From contig NZ_JAJGAK010000001.1 of NCBI RefSeq assembly GCF_020866925.1, positions 1,842,189 to 1,906,188 of the forward strand: a DNA stretch of 64,000 nucleotides, given 5' to 3'. A program made the translations under genes and the position numbers. The notes under the pieces were generated by a model that was not told the origin of the DNA, did no database searches, and saw only the letters and a program-made list of their open reading frames with translations. Shown here one piece after another: positions 26,282 to 35,396 of this stretch. The stretch's first letter is position 1. Every line of letters begins with the position of its first letter. This DNA is from Noviluteimonas lactosilytica. Its GTDB lineage: Bacteria; Pseudomonadota; Gammaproteobacteria; Xanthomonadales; Xanthomonadaceae.

Positions 26282-27948
26282 CGCCGGTGTTCCGCGCCGC
26301 GCGCATCGGGCGCGTGCTGCTGCGCTATCGCCTCGACGATCTGCTCGACGACACGCCGGCCGAACGCTGGTTGCGTCTGATGCGCCCGTTCGTGCCGGGC
26401 GCGTCGCGCGAGATCGCCGCGCAACCGCGCGGCGTGCGCCTGCGCCTGGCGTTGCAGGACCTCGGGCCGATCTTCGTGAAGTTCGGCCAGATCCTGTCGA
26501 CGCGCCGGGATCTCGTGCCGCCCGACGTCGCCGAAGAACTGACGCACCTGCAGGATCGCGTCGCGCCGTTCGACGGCCAGACCGCACGCGAGATCGTCGT
26601 GCAGACACTCGGTCGCCCGATCGACGTCGCCTTCGCGAGTTTCGACACCACGCCGCTCGCCTCCGCGTCGATCGCGCAGGTGCATGCGGCAACGTTGCCG
26701 CCGGTCGGCGATGCGCCGCCGCGCGAAGTCGTGGTCAAGGTGCTGCGTCCCGACATCGAAAAGCAGATCGGCGCCGACGTCTCGCTGCTGAAGTCGATCG
26801 CCGCGCTTGTCGACCGCACGCATCCGTCGGCCGACAAGATCCGCCCGCGCGAGATCGTCGCCGAGATCGAGAACACGCTCGCCGCGGAACTCGACCTGCA
26901 GCGCGAAGCGGCGAACGCCTCGGTGCTGCGCCGCAACTGGCTCGACTCGAACGACCTGTACGTGCCCGAGCCGATCTGGTCGCACACTGCTGAGCGCGCG
27001 CTCACGATGGAACGCGTGCGCGGAATTCCGAGCGACGACATCGCCGCGCTCGACGCCGCCGGCATCGACCGCAAGGCGCTCGCGGCGAAGGGCGTGCGCG
27101 TGTTCTACACGCAGGTGTTCCGCGACAACTTCTTCCACGCCGATGCGCACGCCGGCAACATCTGGGTCGATCCGGAACGCAAGGTCGACCCGCGTTTCAT
27201 CGCGCTCGACTTCGGCATCATGGGCCAGCTCTCCACCGAGGATCAGTACTACCTCGCGGAGAACTTCATGGCGATCTTCAACAAGGACTATCGCCGCATC
27301 GCCGAACTGCACGTGCAGGCGGGCTGGATGCCGTCGCACATCCGCATCGACGAACTCGAAGCCGCCGCGCGCGCCGTGTGCGAGCCGTACTTCACGCGGC
27401 CGCTGTCGGAGATCTCGCTCGCGGAAGTGTTGCTGAAGCTGTTCCGCACCGCGCAGCGCTACGAACTCACGCTGCAGCCGCAATTGATCCTGCTGCAGAA
27501 GACGCTGCTCAACATCGAAGGCGTCGGCCGCCAGCTGGATCCGAACATCGACATCTGGGCCGTCGCCAAGCCGGTGCTCGAACGCATCCTCGTGGATCGC
27601 TACAGCCCGCAGCAGTTGTTCGAAGAGTTCCGCAAGCGCCTGCCGGAGATGGTGACGCGCGCGCCGGAAATGCCGCGCTTGCTACATTCGTGGCTGACGC
27701 AGCAGGTCGAAGGCTCGCACGCGCTCAACATGCGCTCCCCCGACATCCGCGAACTCAACGCCACGATCCGCCGCGCGCAACGCCGCGTGATCTCCGCGAT
27801 CCTCGGCATCGGCCTGCTGATCGTCGCCGCGGTGTTGTACGGCCTGGAAGCCGGCGGCCCGCAGGTGTTCGGGCTTCCCGCCGCCGTGTGGATCGCGGGC
27901 CTCGGCGGTGTCTGGGCATTGCTGGCGGCCTGGCCGCGCAGGAAGTGA
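26278..27948 (+). CDS. ubiB: Ubiquinone biosynthesis regulatory kinase-like protein UbiB
   Basis: 556 aa ADCK/UbiB atypical kinase. The family-specific KxGQ motif is at residues 68-71 ([11 protein letters not shown]), the Ala-rich loop [11 protein letters not shown] replaces the usual nucleotide loop, and the kinase core shows [11 protein letters not shown] and IALDFGIMG. Two C-terminal transmembrane helices ([19 protein letters not shown] and the one following) anchor it in the inner membrane. It has ATPase activity and is needed for ubiquinone production. The longer open frame upstream is not used; the start at 26278 matches the family N-terminus. Confidence 0.96.
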   Translation: MTPVFRAARIGRVLLRYRLDDLLDDTPAERWLRLMRPFVPGASREIAAQPRGVRLRLALQDLGPIFVKFGQILSTRRDLVPPDVAEELTHLQDRVAPFDGQTAREIVVQTLGRPIDVAFASFDTTPLASASIAQVHAATLPPVGDAPPREVVVKVLRPDIEKQIGADVSLLKSIAALVDRTHPSADKIRPREIVAEIENTLAAELDLQREAANASVLRRNWLDSNDLYVPEPIWSHTAERALTMERVRGIPSDDIAALDAAGIDRKALAAKGVRVFYTQVFRDNFFHADAHAGNIWVDPERKVDPRFIALDFGIMGQLSTEDQYYLAENFMAIFNKDYRRIAELHVQAGWMPSHIRIDELEAAARAVCEPYFTRPLSEISLAEVLLKLFRTAQRYELTLQPQLILLQKTLLNIEGVGRQLDPNIDIWAVAKPVLERILVDRYSPQQLFEEFRKRLPEMVTRAPEMPRLLHSWLTQQVEGSHALNMRSPDIRELNATIRRAQRRVISAILGIGLLIVAAVLYGLEAGGPQVFGLPAAVWIAGLGGVWALLAAWPRRK

Positions 27949-28643
27949 ACCTTGAAGTGGTATACGTCGACGATGCACTCGCCGTCGTCGACAAACCCGC
28001 GGGCCTGATGGTCCACGACTCCGCGCTCGCGCGCGGGGAAACCGACTTCGCCGCGGACCGTTTGCGCGAACAATTCGGCCGCCCGATCTTCATCGTGCAT
28101 CGCCTCGACCGCGCGACCAGCGGATGCCTGCTGCTCGCGTTCGATCGCGAGGTCGCGTCCGCGCTCGGCAAGACGTTGATGGCGCGCGACGTGGAGAAGG
28201 ACTACGTCGCGGTGTGTCGCGGCTGGCCGGCGGAGGAACGCTTCACCATCGACCATCCGCTCGATGGCGGGCCGGGCAAGCCGGTGAAGAAACCGGCGAC
28301 GACGACGTTCGAGCGCATCGCGACGTGCGAACTCGCGATGGCCTCCGAACATTTTCCGACGTCACGCTACGCATTGCTGCGCGCGCATCCGCTGACCGGG
28401 CGCTTCCGCCAGATCCGCCGCCACCTCAAGCATGTGTCGCATCACCTCATCGGCGACACGAGCCACGGCGACGGACGCCACAACCGCGCGTTCCGCATGC
28501 TCGGCATCCATCGCATGCTGCTGCACGCGCGGCGCCTGGCGTTCGTGCATCCGGTGAGCGGCGCGCGCATCGACGTGCGCGCGCCATTCGATGCCGAGTT
28601 CGCGAAGGCGCTCGCGTTGTTCGGCGCCGACGTCGACGCTTGA
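27945..28643 (+). CDS. truC: RluA-family pseudouridine synthase (TruC-like)
   Basis: 232 aa, without an S4 domain, beginning with GTG that overlaps the ubiB stop (GTGA). The family motifs are clear: [18 protein letters not shown] at the N-terminus, the catalytic Asp in [16 protein letters not shown], and [19 protein letters not shown]. Length and motifs fit TruC, which makes pseudouridine 65 in tRNA-Ile and tRNA-Asp; other small RluA members are possible. It is convergent with the DUF2059 gene. Confidence 0.88.
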   Translation: MNLEVVYVDDALAVVDKPAGLMVHDSALARGETDFAADRLREQFGRPIFIVHRLDRATSGCLLLAFDREVASALGKTLMARDVEKDYVAVCRGWPAEERFTIDHPLDGGPGKPVKKPATTTFERIATCELAMASEHFPTSRYALLRAHPLTGRFRQIRRHLKHVSHHLIGDTSHGDGRHNRAFRMLGIHRMLLHARRLAFVHPVSGARIDVRAPFDAEFAKALALFGADVDA

Positions 28644-28659
28644 TCCGTCGACGCCTGAA

Positions 28660-29184
28660 TTACTCCGCGGTACCTACGTCTGCGCCCGCTTCGGCATTGG
28701 CCGGTGCGCCGAACTCCCTGATCATGTCTTCCTGCATGCGCTGCAGCATCGGCACGGTGAGCTCCTGCACCAGGCCCATCGACTTCTGCATCAGCGCCGG
28801 CATCTTGTCGAGGTAGCGCTGCCCGGCCGGGGACGCATAGAACGCGGTGATCGCCTCGATGTCCTCGCTGCCGAGCGATTCCGCGTACAGGGCGCGGAAC
28901 TTCGGCGCCAACTTTTCCCAGGACAGCGTTTCGCGGACGTGCTTGTTGGAAATCGCGAACAGACGATCCATCTTCGCGCGGTCGTCCGCGGTCAGCGTCT
29001 TGCCCTTGGTCATTTCGGCCAGCATTCCTTGATGGATGCCCTCCATCTCGCCCAGCACGCTATCCAGCATCTGTTGCTGGCGCATCACTTCGAACAGGCG
29101 GTCGATCTGCGCATCGGTCGGCTTGGCCGCGAAGGCCATCGGTGCGACGAGCGAAAGGACCACGGCGAGCAGCATCCGGCGCAT
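28660..29184 (-). CDS. DUF2059 secreted protein
   Basis: 174 aa with a signal peptide (LLAVVLSLVAPMAFA, cleaved after AFA). The mature part is helical and carries the DUF2059 pattern: ALYAESLGSEDIEAITAFYA, then SPAGQRYLDKMPALMQKS. Function is unknown; it is expected in the periplasm. The ATG at 29184 has AAGGGGA upstream; the longer open frame on this strand crosses the arfB gene and is not used. Confidence 0.85.
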   Translation of the reverse strand: MRRMLLAVVLSLVAPMAFAAKPTDAQIDRLFEVMRQQQMLDSVLGEMEGIHQGMLAEMTKGKTLTADDRAKMDRLFAISNKHVRETLSWEKLAPKFRALYAESLGSEDIEAITAFYASPAGQRYLDKMPALMQKSMGLVQELTVPMLQRMQEDMIREFGAPANAEAGADVGTAE

Positions 29185-29227
29185 GTTGCGATTCCCCTTG
29201 GCGAGGCCCGCATCGTACAGTCGCCGC

Positions 29228-29647
29228 ATGCTGGAAATCGCGCCCAACCTCGAGATCCCCGACGACGAACTCGTCGAACGTTTCGTGCGTTCGTCGGGCC
29301 CGGGCGGGCAGAACGTCAACAAGGTCGCGACCGCGGTCGAACTGCGGTTCGACATCGCCAACTCGCCGTCGTTGCCCGAACCGCTGCGCGCGCGCCTGCT
29401 CGCGAAGCGCGATCGGCGCCTGACCGACGAGGGCGTGCTGGTGCTCAGCGCGCAGCGCTTCCGCACCCAGGACCGCAACCGCGAGGACGCGCGCGAACGC
29501 CTGGCCGCCTTCATCGTCGCCGGCCTGCACGTTCCGAAGAAGCGCATCGCGACCAAGCCGTCGAAGGGCGCCAAGCAGCGGAGACTGGACGAAAAGCGCG
29601 GGCGCAGTACGATCAAGCGCGAACGCACGCGCCGCGACTGGGACTGA
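29228..29647 (+). CDS. arfB: Alternative ribosome-rescue hydrolase ArfB
   Basis: 139 aa. The peptidyl-tRNA-hydrolysing GGQ is at residues 26-28 in SSGPGGQNVNK, and the Lys/Arg-rich C-terminal tail (KKRIATKPSKGAKQRRLDEK) is the part that enters the empty mRNA channel. ArfB frees stalled ribosomes that lack a stop codon. The start is placed at the ATG before LEIAPNLEI, the family start, although the frame is open further upstream. It is divergent from the DUF2059 gene (43 bp). Confidence 0.93.
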   Translation: MLEIAPNLEIPDDELVERFVRSSGPGGQNVNKVATAVELRFDIANSPSLPEPLRARLLAKRDRRLTDEGVLVLSAQRFRTQDRNREDARERLAAFIVAGLHVPKKRIATKPSKGAKQRRLDEKRGRSTIKRERTRRDWD

Positions 29648-29669
29648 CGGCGCCGACGAAAGGATCCCG

Positions 29670-30281
29670 ATGGCGCCCACCCCCGACGAGGCCGGCTACG
29701 TCCTGCCGCTCCCGCCTTCCGTGCCGCGCACGCGGCCGAACGCCTTCGCGCGCTGGTTTGGGCGCACGCTCCTGCGGCTAGGTGGCTGGCGGATGGTCGG
29801 CGCATTCCCCGACCTGCCGCGCGCGGTGTTGATCGGCGCGCCGCACTCTTCGAACTGGGACGGCGTCTGGGGGTTCGCCGCGAAGCTCGCGCTCGGGCTC
29901 GATGTGAAGATCCTGGGCAAGCACCAACTGTTCTGGTGGCCGATGGGTCCGATCCTGCGCAAGCTCGGGGTCATCGCGGTCGACCGCAGCGCGGCCCACG
30001 GCGTGGTCGAGCAGGCTGCGTCACTTATTACCCAAGCTCGGCAGTTCTGGTTCGGTCTGGCACCCGAGGGCACGCGCAAGCCGGTCGAGCGCTGGAAACC
30101 GGGCTTCTGGAAGATCGCAAAAGCCGCGAACGTGCCGGTAGTTCCCGCGTACTTCCATTATCCGGATCGCATCATCGGCATCGGCCCCGCGTTCGACCTG
30201 ACCGACGACATGGCGGGCGACATCCAGCGGATCCGCGGCTGGTATCGCCCGTGGCACGGCAAGCACCACGGAACCCCTTGA
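29670..30281 (+). CDS. 1-acyl-glycerol-3-phosphate acyltransferase family protein
   Basis: 203 aa PlsC-like acyltransferase. The motif is HSSNWDG, with N in place of the usual second variable residue of HxxxxD, plus APEGTRK and VPVVPAYFHYP. It lacks long membrane helices, resembling small acyltransferases that modify unusual lipids rather than canonical PlsC. The gene follows arfB by 22 bp and may be co-transcribed. The polysaccharide cluster begins 144 bp downstream behind its own putative promoter. Confidence 0.82.
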   Translation: MAPTPDEAGYVLPLPPSVPRTRPNAFARWFGRTLLRLGGWRMVGAFPDLPRAVLIGAPHSSNWDGVWGFAAKLALGLDVKILGKHQLFWWPMGPILRKLGVIAVDRSAAHGVVEQAASLITQARQFWFGLAPEGTRKPVERWKPGFWKIAKAANVPVVPAYFHYPDRIIGIGPAFDLTDDMAGDIQRIRGWYRPWHGKHHGTP

Positions 30282-30336
30282 TTCGTAAGCGCCCCGACCG
30301 CCGGGCAGGAAAACCTTTCCGGCTGTCTGGCCGGAA

Positions 30337-30352
30337 TGGCATGCGCCTTGCG
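30337..30352 (+). promoter_or_regulatory. Putative sigma-54 promoter of the polysaccharide cluster
   Basis: TGGCATGCGCCTTGCG fits the -24/-12 pattern with GG and GC ten bases apart; only the last base of each block departs from TGGCAC-N5-TTGCW. Transcription would start near 30362, 64 bases before the epimerase ATG. No enhancer site was identified. Confidence 0.55.
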
Positions 30353-30425
30353 TCACTTTAGGGACATCCATCACAGTTCCTGACGCGTCACGGCGTTGAA
30401 AGCCCTCACCAGGGGGAGGGCATCC

Positions 30426-31454
30426 ATGCATATCCTCGTAACCGGAGGCGCCGGCTTCATCGGCTCCCATCTGGTCGACCTGCATCTGCAGCGCGGCGAC
30501 CAGGTCCATGTGGTCGACGATCTCTCGACCGGTGTGCGCGCGAACCTCGCCGCGCATGAAGACGATCCCAACTTCCGTTTCGACGAAGCCGACATCCTCA
30601 CGTGGGATCGGCTCGACCGCGCGGTGTGCTGGGCCGACCGCATCTATCACCTCGCCGCCGTCGTCGGCGTGTACCGCGTGCTCGCCGAGCCGACCAAGGT
30701 ACTCGCGACCAACATCGCCGGTTGCGAACGTCTGCTTCGCGCCGCGCATGCGGGCAGCTGGAAGCCGCAGGTCGTCATCGCTTCGTCGTCCGAGGTCTAT
30801 GGCCACAACGACGAAGACATCCTGCGCGAAGACCAGGACCTGTCGGTCAGCACGCGCGCCGGCACGCGCTGGGGTTACTCGGTGAGCAAGATCGCCGACG
30901 AAGCCCTCGGCCTGTCGTACGCGCAGCGCTTCGGCATCCCTGCGGTGATCGCACGCTTCTTCAACACCGTCGGCCCGCGCCAGGTCGGTCGCTACGGCAT
31001 GGTCGTGCCGCGCTTCGTCGCGCAGGCCGTGCGCAACGAACCGATCACGGTGTTCGGCGGCGGCCTGCAGACGCGTTCGTTCTGCGATGCGCGCGACACC
31101 GTCGTCGCGCTCGACGCACTCGCACAACGCGCCGACCGCAACACGCTCATCGCGAACGTCGGCAACGACCGCGAAATCAGCATCCTCGAACTGGCGCAGC
31201 TGGTGATCGAACGCGCCGGCAGCCGCTCGCCGATCCACCACGTCCCGCTGCGCGAAGCGTACGGCGAGGACTTCGAGGACATCCGCCGTCGTCGCCCGAG
31301 CCTCGCGCGCCTGCGCTCGCTCACCGGCTTCGAACACAAGTACACGCTCGAGCGCACGATCGACGACCTGATCGCCATCGAACGCACCAAACTGGAAGAG
31401 GGCCGCGATGGCTACTGCACCCTGGTTCGTCCTCAGTCCGAACGCGCTGCTTAG
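30426..31454 (+). CDS. NAD-dependent nucleotide-sugar epimerase
   Basis: 342 aa extended SDR. It begins MHILVTGGAGFIGSHLVDLH with the NAD motif, and the catalytic triad region is SSSEVYG with YSVSK. Length and motifs fit UDP-glucose/UDP-glucuronate/UDP-GlcNAc 4-epimerases and related dehydratases; the exact sugar cannot be told from sequence. GGGGGAGGG precedes the ATG. The gene overlaps the next one, a glycosyltransferase, by 47 bp, so it most likely supplies that enzyme's donor sugar. Confidence 0.88.
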   Translation: MHILVTGGAGFIGSHLVDLHLQRGDQVHVVDDLSTGVRANLAAHEDDPNFRFDEADILTWDRLDRAVCWADRIYHLAAVVGVYRVLAEPTKVLATNIAGCERLLRAAHAGSWKPQVVIASSSEVYGHNDEDILREDQDLSVSTRAGTRWGYSVSKIADEALGLSYAQRFGIPAVIARFFNTVGPRQVGRYGMVVPRFVAQAVRNEPITVFGGGLQTRSFCDARDTVVALDALAQRADRNTLIANVGNDREISILELAQLVIERAGSRSPIHHVPLREAYGEDFEDIRRRRPSLARLRSLTGFEHKYTLERTIDDLIAIERTKLEEGRDGYCTLVRPQSERAA

Positions 31455-32787
31455 CGCGATCGGGCTCATCCACGGGCCCGACAAGACTGTCCCCACGCCG
31501 GCGCTGGACTGGGAAACGGCGATCGTCGACGTCGTCATCCCGGCGTTCAAGGAAGAAGAGAACATCGTCCACTGCCTCGCGTCGATCGCGCGGCAGACGT
31601 TCAAGCCGCGCAACGTCATCCTCGTCGACGACGGCGGCAAGGACCTGACGGTGCCGCGCGCGCGCGAATACGCCGCGGCCGCGGGCCTCAACCTGACGGT
31701 GATCGAACGCGCGTCGTCGATCGGCAAGACGCCGACGATCAAGCGCCAGGCACGCGAGTTCGATTGCGACGTCGAGTTCATCCTCGACGGCGACACGTTC
31801 CTCGAATCGCCGAACTACATCGAACGCTGCGTGCAGGAGCTCTACCAGGGCGTCGGCATCGCCAGCGCCTGCGGCAACATCCTGCCGATGCGGCCGAAGG
31901 ACCGTCGCGCGCTGGCCGAAACGCCGGAGTTCAAGCAGTGGCACGGCGCCGCGCAGTTCGACGATCCGCATGCCAAGCGCGGCCTGCTGCACGGCTTCTG
32001 GTGGTGGATCACCAACACCTACCGCGAATGCCTGTACCTGTTCCTGCAGCGCTTCGTCTACAAGGGCCAGATGGTGTTCTTCGGCAGCATCACGAATCCC
32101 GTGGGCTGCGCGGTCGCGTATCGCCGCAAGTACATCGTGGATCTGTTCGACAAGTACGAACCGATCTTCGGCGACGACCTGACCAACTCCGAGGACATCT
32201 TCATCGGCTTCGCGCTGAACAACGAGGGCTACCGCAACATCCAGCTGCAGGACGTGCTCGCGCGTTCGGAAGAGCCGGAAGTGCAGCGCCTGCCGCGCCA
32301 GGTGTACCTGTGGTCGTCGTCGTTCCTGCAGAGCTGCTACTACTTCGACGGCTTGATGCGCACGCCGTTCCGCACGTTCAAGCGCATGGCGAAGAAGCGC
32401 CGCGACGAACGCGCGGGCGTGGAGAACCTGCGCAACATCAAGGAACAGTATCGCCAGCCGTTCGGCGAGAAAGCCACGCAGACCTACGGCCGTCCCGTGG
32501 GCTGGGCGATGTTCCTCGGCGCGCTGGAGAAGGTCGGTTTCCCGACCGCGCTGATCATCCTCGTCGCGCTGCAGATGTGGGAGCCGCTCGCGGTGACCGT
32601 GCTCGCCGAGATGATCGTTTCGCTGAGCGTGTTGTTCGCGGTGGCGAAGGGCCAGCGATTCTCGATGCTGCTCAAGGGCCTCATCGTCATGCCGGTGCGC
32701 TACGTGTTGATGGTGGCGGACACGATCACGATGGCGCGCTTCGCCATCGACTTGTGGATTACGGGGAATCGCAAATGGCGCAAGTGA
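31408..32787 (+). CDS. Membrane GT2 glycosyltransferase (putative polysaccharide synthase)
   Basis: 459 aa. The GT2 core (residues 38-310) has VDVVIPAFKEEENI, LVDDGG, the DxD-type metal site ILDGDT (127-129) and the SED acceptor motif (261-263). At 298-302, QVYLW stands where processive synthases have QxxRW, so the Arg is replaced by Leu. About three membrane helices fill residues 350-450 (for example FPTALIILVALQMW). No PilZ domain is fused. Overlap with the epimerase gene upstream and with the porin gene downstream (13 bp) makes a three-gene unit; synthesis of an extracellular polymer is inferred. Confidence 0.82.
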   Translation: MATAPWFVLSPNALLSAIGLIHGPDKTVPTPALDWETAIVDVVIPAFKEEENIVHCLASIARQTFKPRNVILVDDGGKDLTVPRAREYAAAAGLNLTVIERASSIGKTPTIKRQAREFDCDVEFILDGDTFLESPNYIERCVQELYQGVGIASACGNILPMRPKDRRALAETPEFKQWHGAAQFDDPHAKRGLLHGFWWWITNTYRECLYLFLQRFVYKGQMVFFGSITNPVGCAVAYRRKYIVDLFDKYEPIFGDDLTNSEDIFIGFALNNEGYRNIQLQDVLARSEEPEVQRLPRQVYLWSSSFLQSCYYFDGLMRTPFRTFKRMAKKRRDERAGVENLRNIKEQYRQPFGEKATQTYGRPVGWAMFLGALEKVGFPTALIILVALQMWEPLAVTVLAEMIVSLSVLFAVAKGQRFSMLLKGLIVMPVRYVLMVADTITMARFAIDLWITGNRKWRK

Positions 32788-34301
32788 CGCTCGTGCGCGC
32801 GACGCTCGCACACGCGATCGCGCTGACGCTGGGACTGGCGACGCTGCCGGCGCTCGCGCAGGACACGATCCTGCGCCAGCAGGCGCGCGAAGCCGCGTGG
32901 GCGGGACGCACCGCGCAGGCCCTGCACATGATGGATCGCCACCTGCAGGAATTCCCGCAGGATCGCGAAGCGCAGATGGACCGCGCGCGCTGGCTCGCCT
33001 GGAACGGCGACTATGCGGGCTCCATCGAAGCGCTCGATGCCCTCGGCGGCGACGATGCCGAAGCGCGCGCGCTGCGTGCACGCGTGCAGGCGTGGGCGGG
33101 TCGCCGCGATGCCGCGCTGGTGTTGAACACGCCGCTGTACGCGCCGCAGCCCGGCGACGTGCAGTCGTTCCATACGCAAGTCGCTTCGGCCTCGGGCGAG
33201 GCAGGTGCAACCGCGCCCGATGAATACGGCATCGCGTGGACGCAGGCGCTCGCCGAACGTCTCGGCGAACGCCCCGAACGCGCCCTCGAACCGCTCGCCA
33301 ACGTCGCGCGCCTGCAGCCGGGCACGAAGGACACGCTCGATCTCACCGATGCGGTGCGCCTGCCGTTGTATTCGTACGTCGGCATGCCGGCGTCGACGTA
33401 CACCGACTCCGACGACATCGACATCCGCGCGCGCATGCTCGAAGCGAACCTGCGCGTGTCCGACGTGATCCGCCTGCTCGCCGACGGCGGCAAGCGCACG
33501 CACGAAGCGCAACTCGGTGGTCCGTTCGCCCCGATCATGGGCGGCGATACGATCGACGAACAACGCATGGGCATCGGCGCGCGTTTCTCGCTGACGACCG
33601 ACTTCGCTTTGGAAGCCTGGGGCGGACGATCCGAACTCGACTTCCAGAACGGCGCCACGGATGGCGCCACCATCGGTCGCCTGCTGTTCTCGCATCGCGC
33701 CACCGACGACGTGTCGTACACCGTGGGCTTCGAGCGCGACCGCGTCGCGTATTCGCCGCGCGCATTGTCGCTCGACGTGATGCGCAACGGCGGCTACGTC
33801 GAAGGGCGCCTCACGCCGACGCTGCGCGACACGATCGCCGTGCGCCTGGCCGCCGACAACTTCAGCGACACGAATCGACGTCGCGCGGTGTCCGCCGACT
33901 GGCGCCACGCCGTGTATCGCGGCGTCAAGACGTATATCGACGTCGGCGCGCAGGCCGAGTGGCTCGGCTACAGCGAGAAGCCCGACACCGGCTACTACAG
34001 CCCGGACAACTACCGTCGCATCGCGCCGGTGGTGTCGAGCTACATCGCGTTCACACCGGAGGTCGCGCTGTATCTGTCCGGCGCGGTCGGCGTGCAGCGC
34101 GACGAGACGTTCACCGGCTGGGAACGCGCGGCGGACTTCGGTGCGAACCTGACGTTCGGCGTGTTCACGCACTGGCAACTCGTCGCGTCCGCCGGCTACA
34201 GCGAACGCCTCAACGAGTTCGGCCAGTACGACGGTCGTTCGTACGGTCTCTCGCTGCGCTATCGCTTCTGCGAGTTCAACGCGGACCGCTGCCCCAACTG
34301 A
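32775..34301 (+). CDS. TPR / outer-membrane beta-barrel export protein
   Basis: 508 aa. The signal peptide ends after PALA (residue 28). Residues about 30-220 are helical, TPR-like repeats (AREAAWAGRTAQALHMMDRH). Residues about 240-508 alternate in the pattern of outer-membrane strands (GIGARFSLTTDFALEAWGG; DTIAVRLAADNFS; GLSLRYRF near the end). This is the architecture of polysaccharide porins such as PgaA, PelB and BcsC, with a shorter periplasmic part. It most likely guides the polymer made by the adjacent GT2 through the outer membrane. Confidence 0.78.
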   Translation: MAQVTLVRATLAHAIALTLGLATLPALAQDTILRQQAREAAWAGRTAQALHMMDRHLQEFPQDREAQMDRARWLAWNGDYAGSIEALDALGGDDAEARALRARVQAWAGRRDAALVLNTPLYAPQPGDVQSFHTQVASASGEAGATAPDEYGIAWTQALAERLGERPERALEPLANVARLQPGTKDTLDLTDAVRLPLYSYVGMPASTYTDSDDIDIRARMLEANLRVSDVIRLLADGGKRTHEAQLGGPFAPIMGGDTIDEQRMGIGARFSLTTDFALEAWGGRSELDFQNGATDGATIGRLLFSHRATDDVSYTVGFERDRVAYSPRALSLDVMRNGGYVEGRLTPTLRDTIAVRLAADNFSDTNRRRAVSADWRHAVYRGVKTYIDVGAQAEWLGYSEKPDTGYYSPDNYRRIAPVVSSYIAFTPEVALYLSGAVGVQRDETFTGWERAADFGANLTFGVFTHWQLVASAGYSERLNEFGQYDGRSYGLSLRYRFCEFNADRCPN

Positions 34302-34317
34302 GGCGGCGGCGGCGTCG

Positions 34318-35286
34318 TCAGCGTTCGGAATGCCCGGCGAATTCGTCGGGCTGGATCAGCTCGATGAACGCGCGCGCCTGCGGCGACAGGAACTTCCCCT
34401 TGCGCACCACCACGCCGTAACTGCGCGAGGGGAAATACTGCGCGAGCGAACGCGCGGCCAGGCGCGTGCGGTCGTGCTCCGTCAGGCAGATCGCGGTGAC
34501 GATGCTGATCCCCAGGCCCATCGCGACGTATTGCTTGATCACTTCCCACCCGCCGACTTCGAGCGCGACGGTGTAGGGCACGCGGTTCTGCTGGAAGACG
34601 AGGTCGACGAGGCGGTACGTCGTCAGGCGTTTCGGCGGCAGGATCAGGCCGTAAGGCGAGAGATCCTCGAGCTTGAGGTTGGCCTTGTGCGCGAGCGGAT
34701 GGTCGGGCGGCGTGATCAGCATCGGCTCGAAGCGATACACCGGCATGTAGCGCAGGTCGGCGGGCACATCGAGCATGGAACCGACCGCGAGGTCGACCGA
34801 ATCGGTGCGCAACAGGTCCAGGCCGCTCGCGCCCGTGACGTTGTGCAGCGTCAGTCGCACGTCGGGCCGACGCACGCGGAAGGCTTCGACGATGCCGGGC
34901 AGCAGGTAGAGGATCGTCGAACTGCCCGCGGCGACGTTGAGCTCGCCGGCATCCAGCCCCTGCACCTTGTCGTGGAAGGCGGCATCGAGCCCGTCGAGGC
35001 CTTCGACCAGCGGCTTGGCCAGTTCGTAGAGCACCTGGCCTTCGCGGCTCGGGGTCAGGCGGCGGCCCACGCGATCGAACAGCTTGACACCCAACTCGCG
35101 CTCGAGGGCCTGCAACTGGAGGGTAATGGCCGGTTGCGAGACGTAGAGGGCCTCGGCCGCGCGTGAGACCGACCCCAGTCGTGCGGTCTGACAGAAGGCG
35201 CGCAGGGGCTTGAGCCGGTCCGCCTTGTAGGCGAAACGCGGCGCGTTGACCCGGTCGTTCGGCAATTCAGGCTTCGATTTCGCCAT
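34318..35286 (-). CDS. LysR-family regulator (CysB-like)
   Basis: 322 aa. The winged helix-turn-helix lies at about residues 27-85 (AFCQTARLGSVSRAAEALYV), and the effector-binding domain follows. The segment GGWEVIKQYVAMGLGISIV resembles the CysB/Cbl subgroup. The gene is divergent from aceB with a 110-bp shared control region, so it is a good candidate to regulate the glyoxylate-shunt genes. The inducer is unknown. Confidence 0.88.
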   Translation of the reverse strand: MAKSKPELPNDRVNAPRFAYKADRLKPLRAFCQTARLGSVSRAAEALYVSQPAITLQLQALERELGVKLFDRVGRRLTPSREGQVLYELAKPLVEGLDGLDAAFHDKVQGLDAGELNVAAGSSTILYLLPGIVEAFRVRRPDVRLTLHNVTGASGLDLLRTDSVDLAVGSMLDVPADLRYMPVYRFEPMLITPPDHPLAHKANLKLEDLSPYGLILPPKRLTTYRLVDLVFQQNRVPYTVALEVGGWEVIKQYVAMGLGISIVTAICLTEHDRTRLAARSLAQYFPSRSYGVVVRKGKFLSPQARAFIELIQPDEFAGHSER

Positions 35287-35301
35287 GACGCCGCCTTCAT
35301 A

Positions 35302-35314
35302 TAAGCAGAACTAA
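35302..35314. promoter_or_regulatory. Candidate LysR-type operator between the regulator gene and aceB
   Basis: TAAGCAGAACTAA fits the TNA-N7-TNA pattern bound by several LysR proteins. It lies in an A+T-rich patch 15 bp from the regulator start, where autoregulation would act, and about 85 bp before aceB, a normal activation distance. Confidence 0.4.
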
Positions 35315-35396
35315 TCAATAACATTGCGAAAACTGTTTGGTCAAATACAGTACTCGCTCGTACGGTCGGTCCCAGCGCACTCGCAAGGACTCGACC

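Noticed and set aside
24137-27483. Minus-strand open frames opposite oleC-oleD-ubiJ-ubiB
   Set aside because: Shadow of four well-identified genes; no start signal or recognisable motif.
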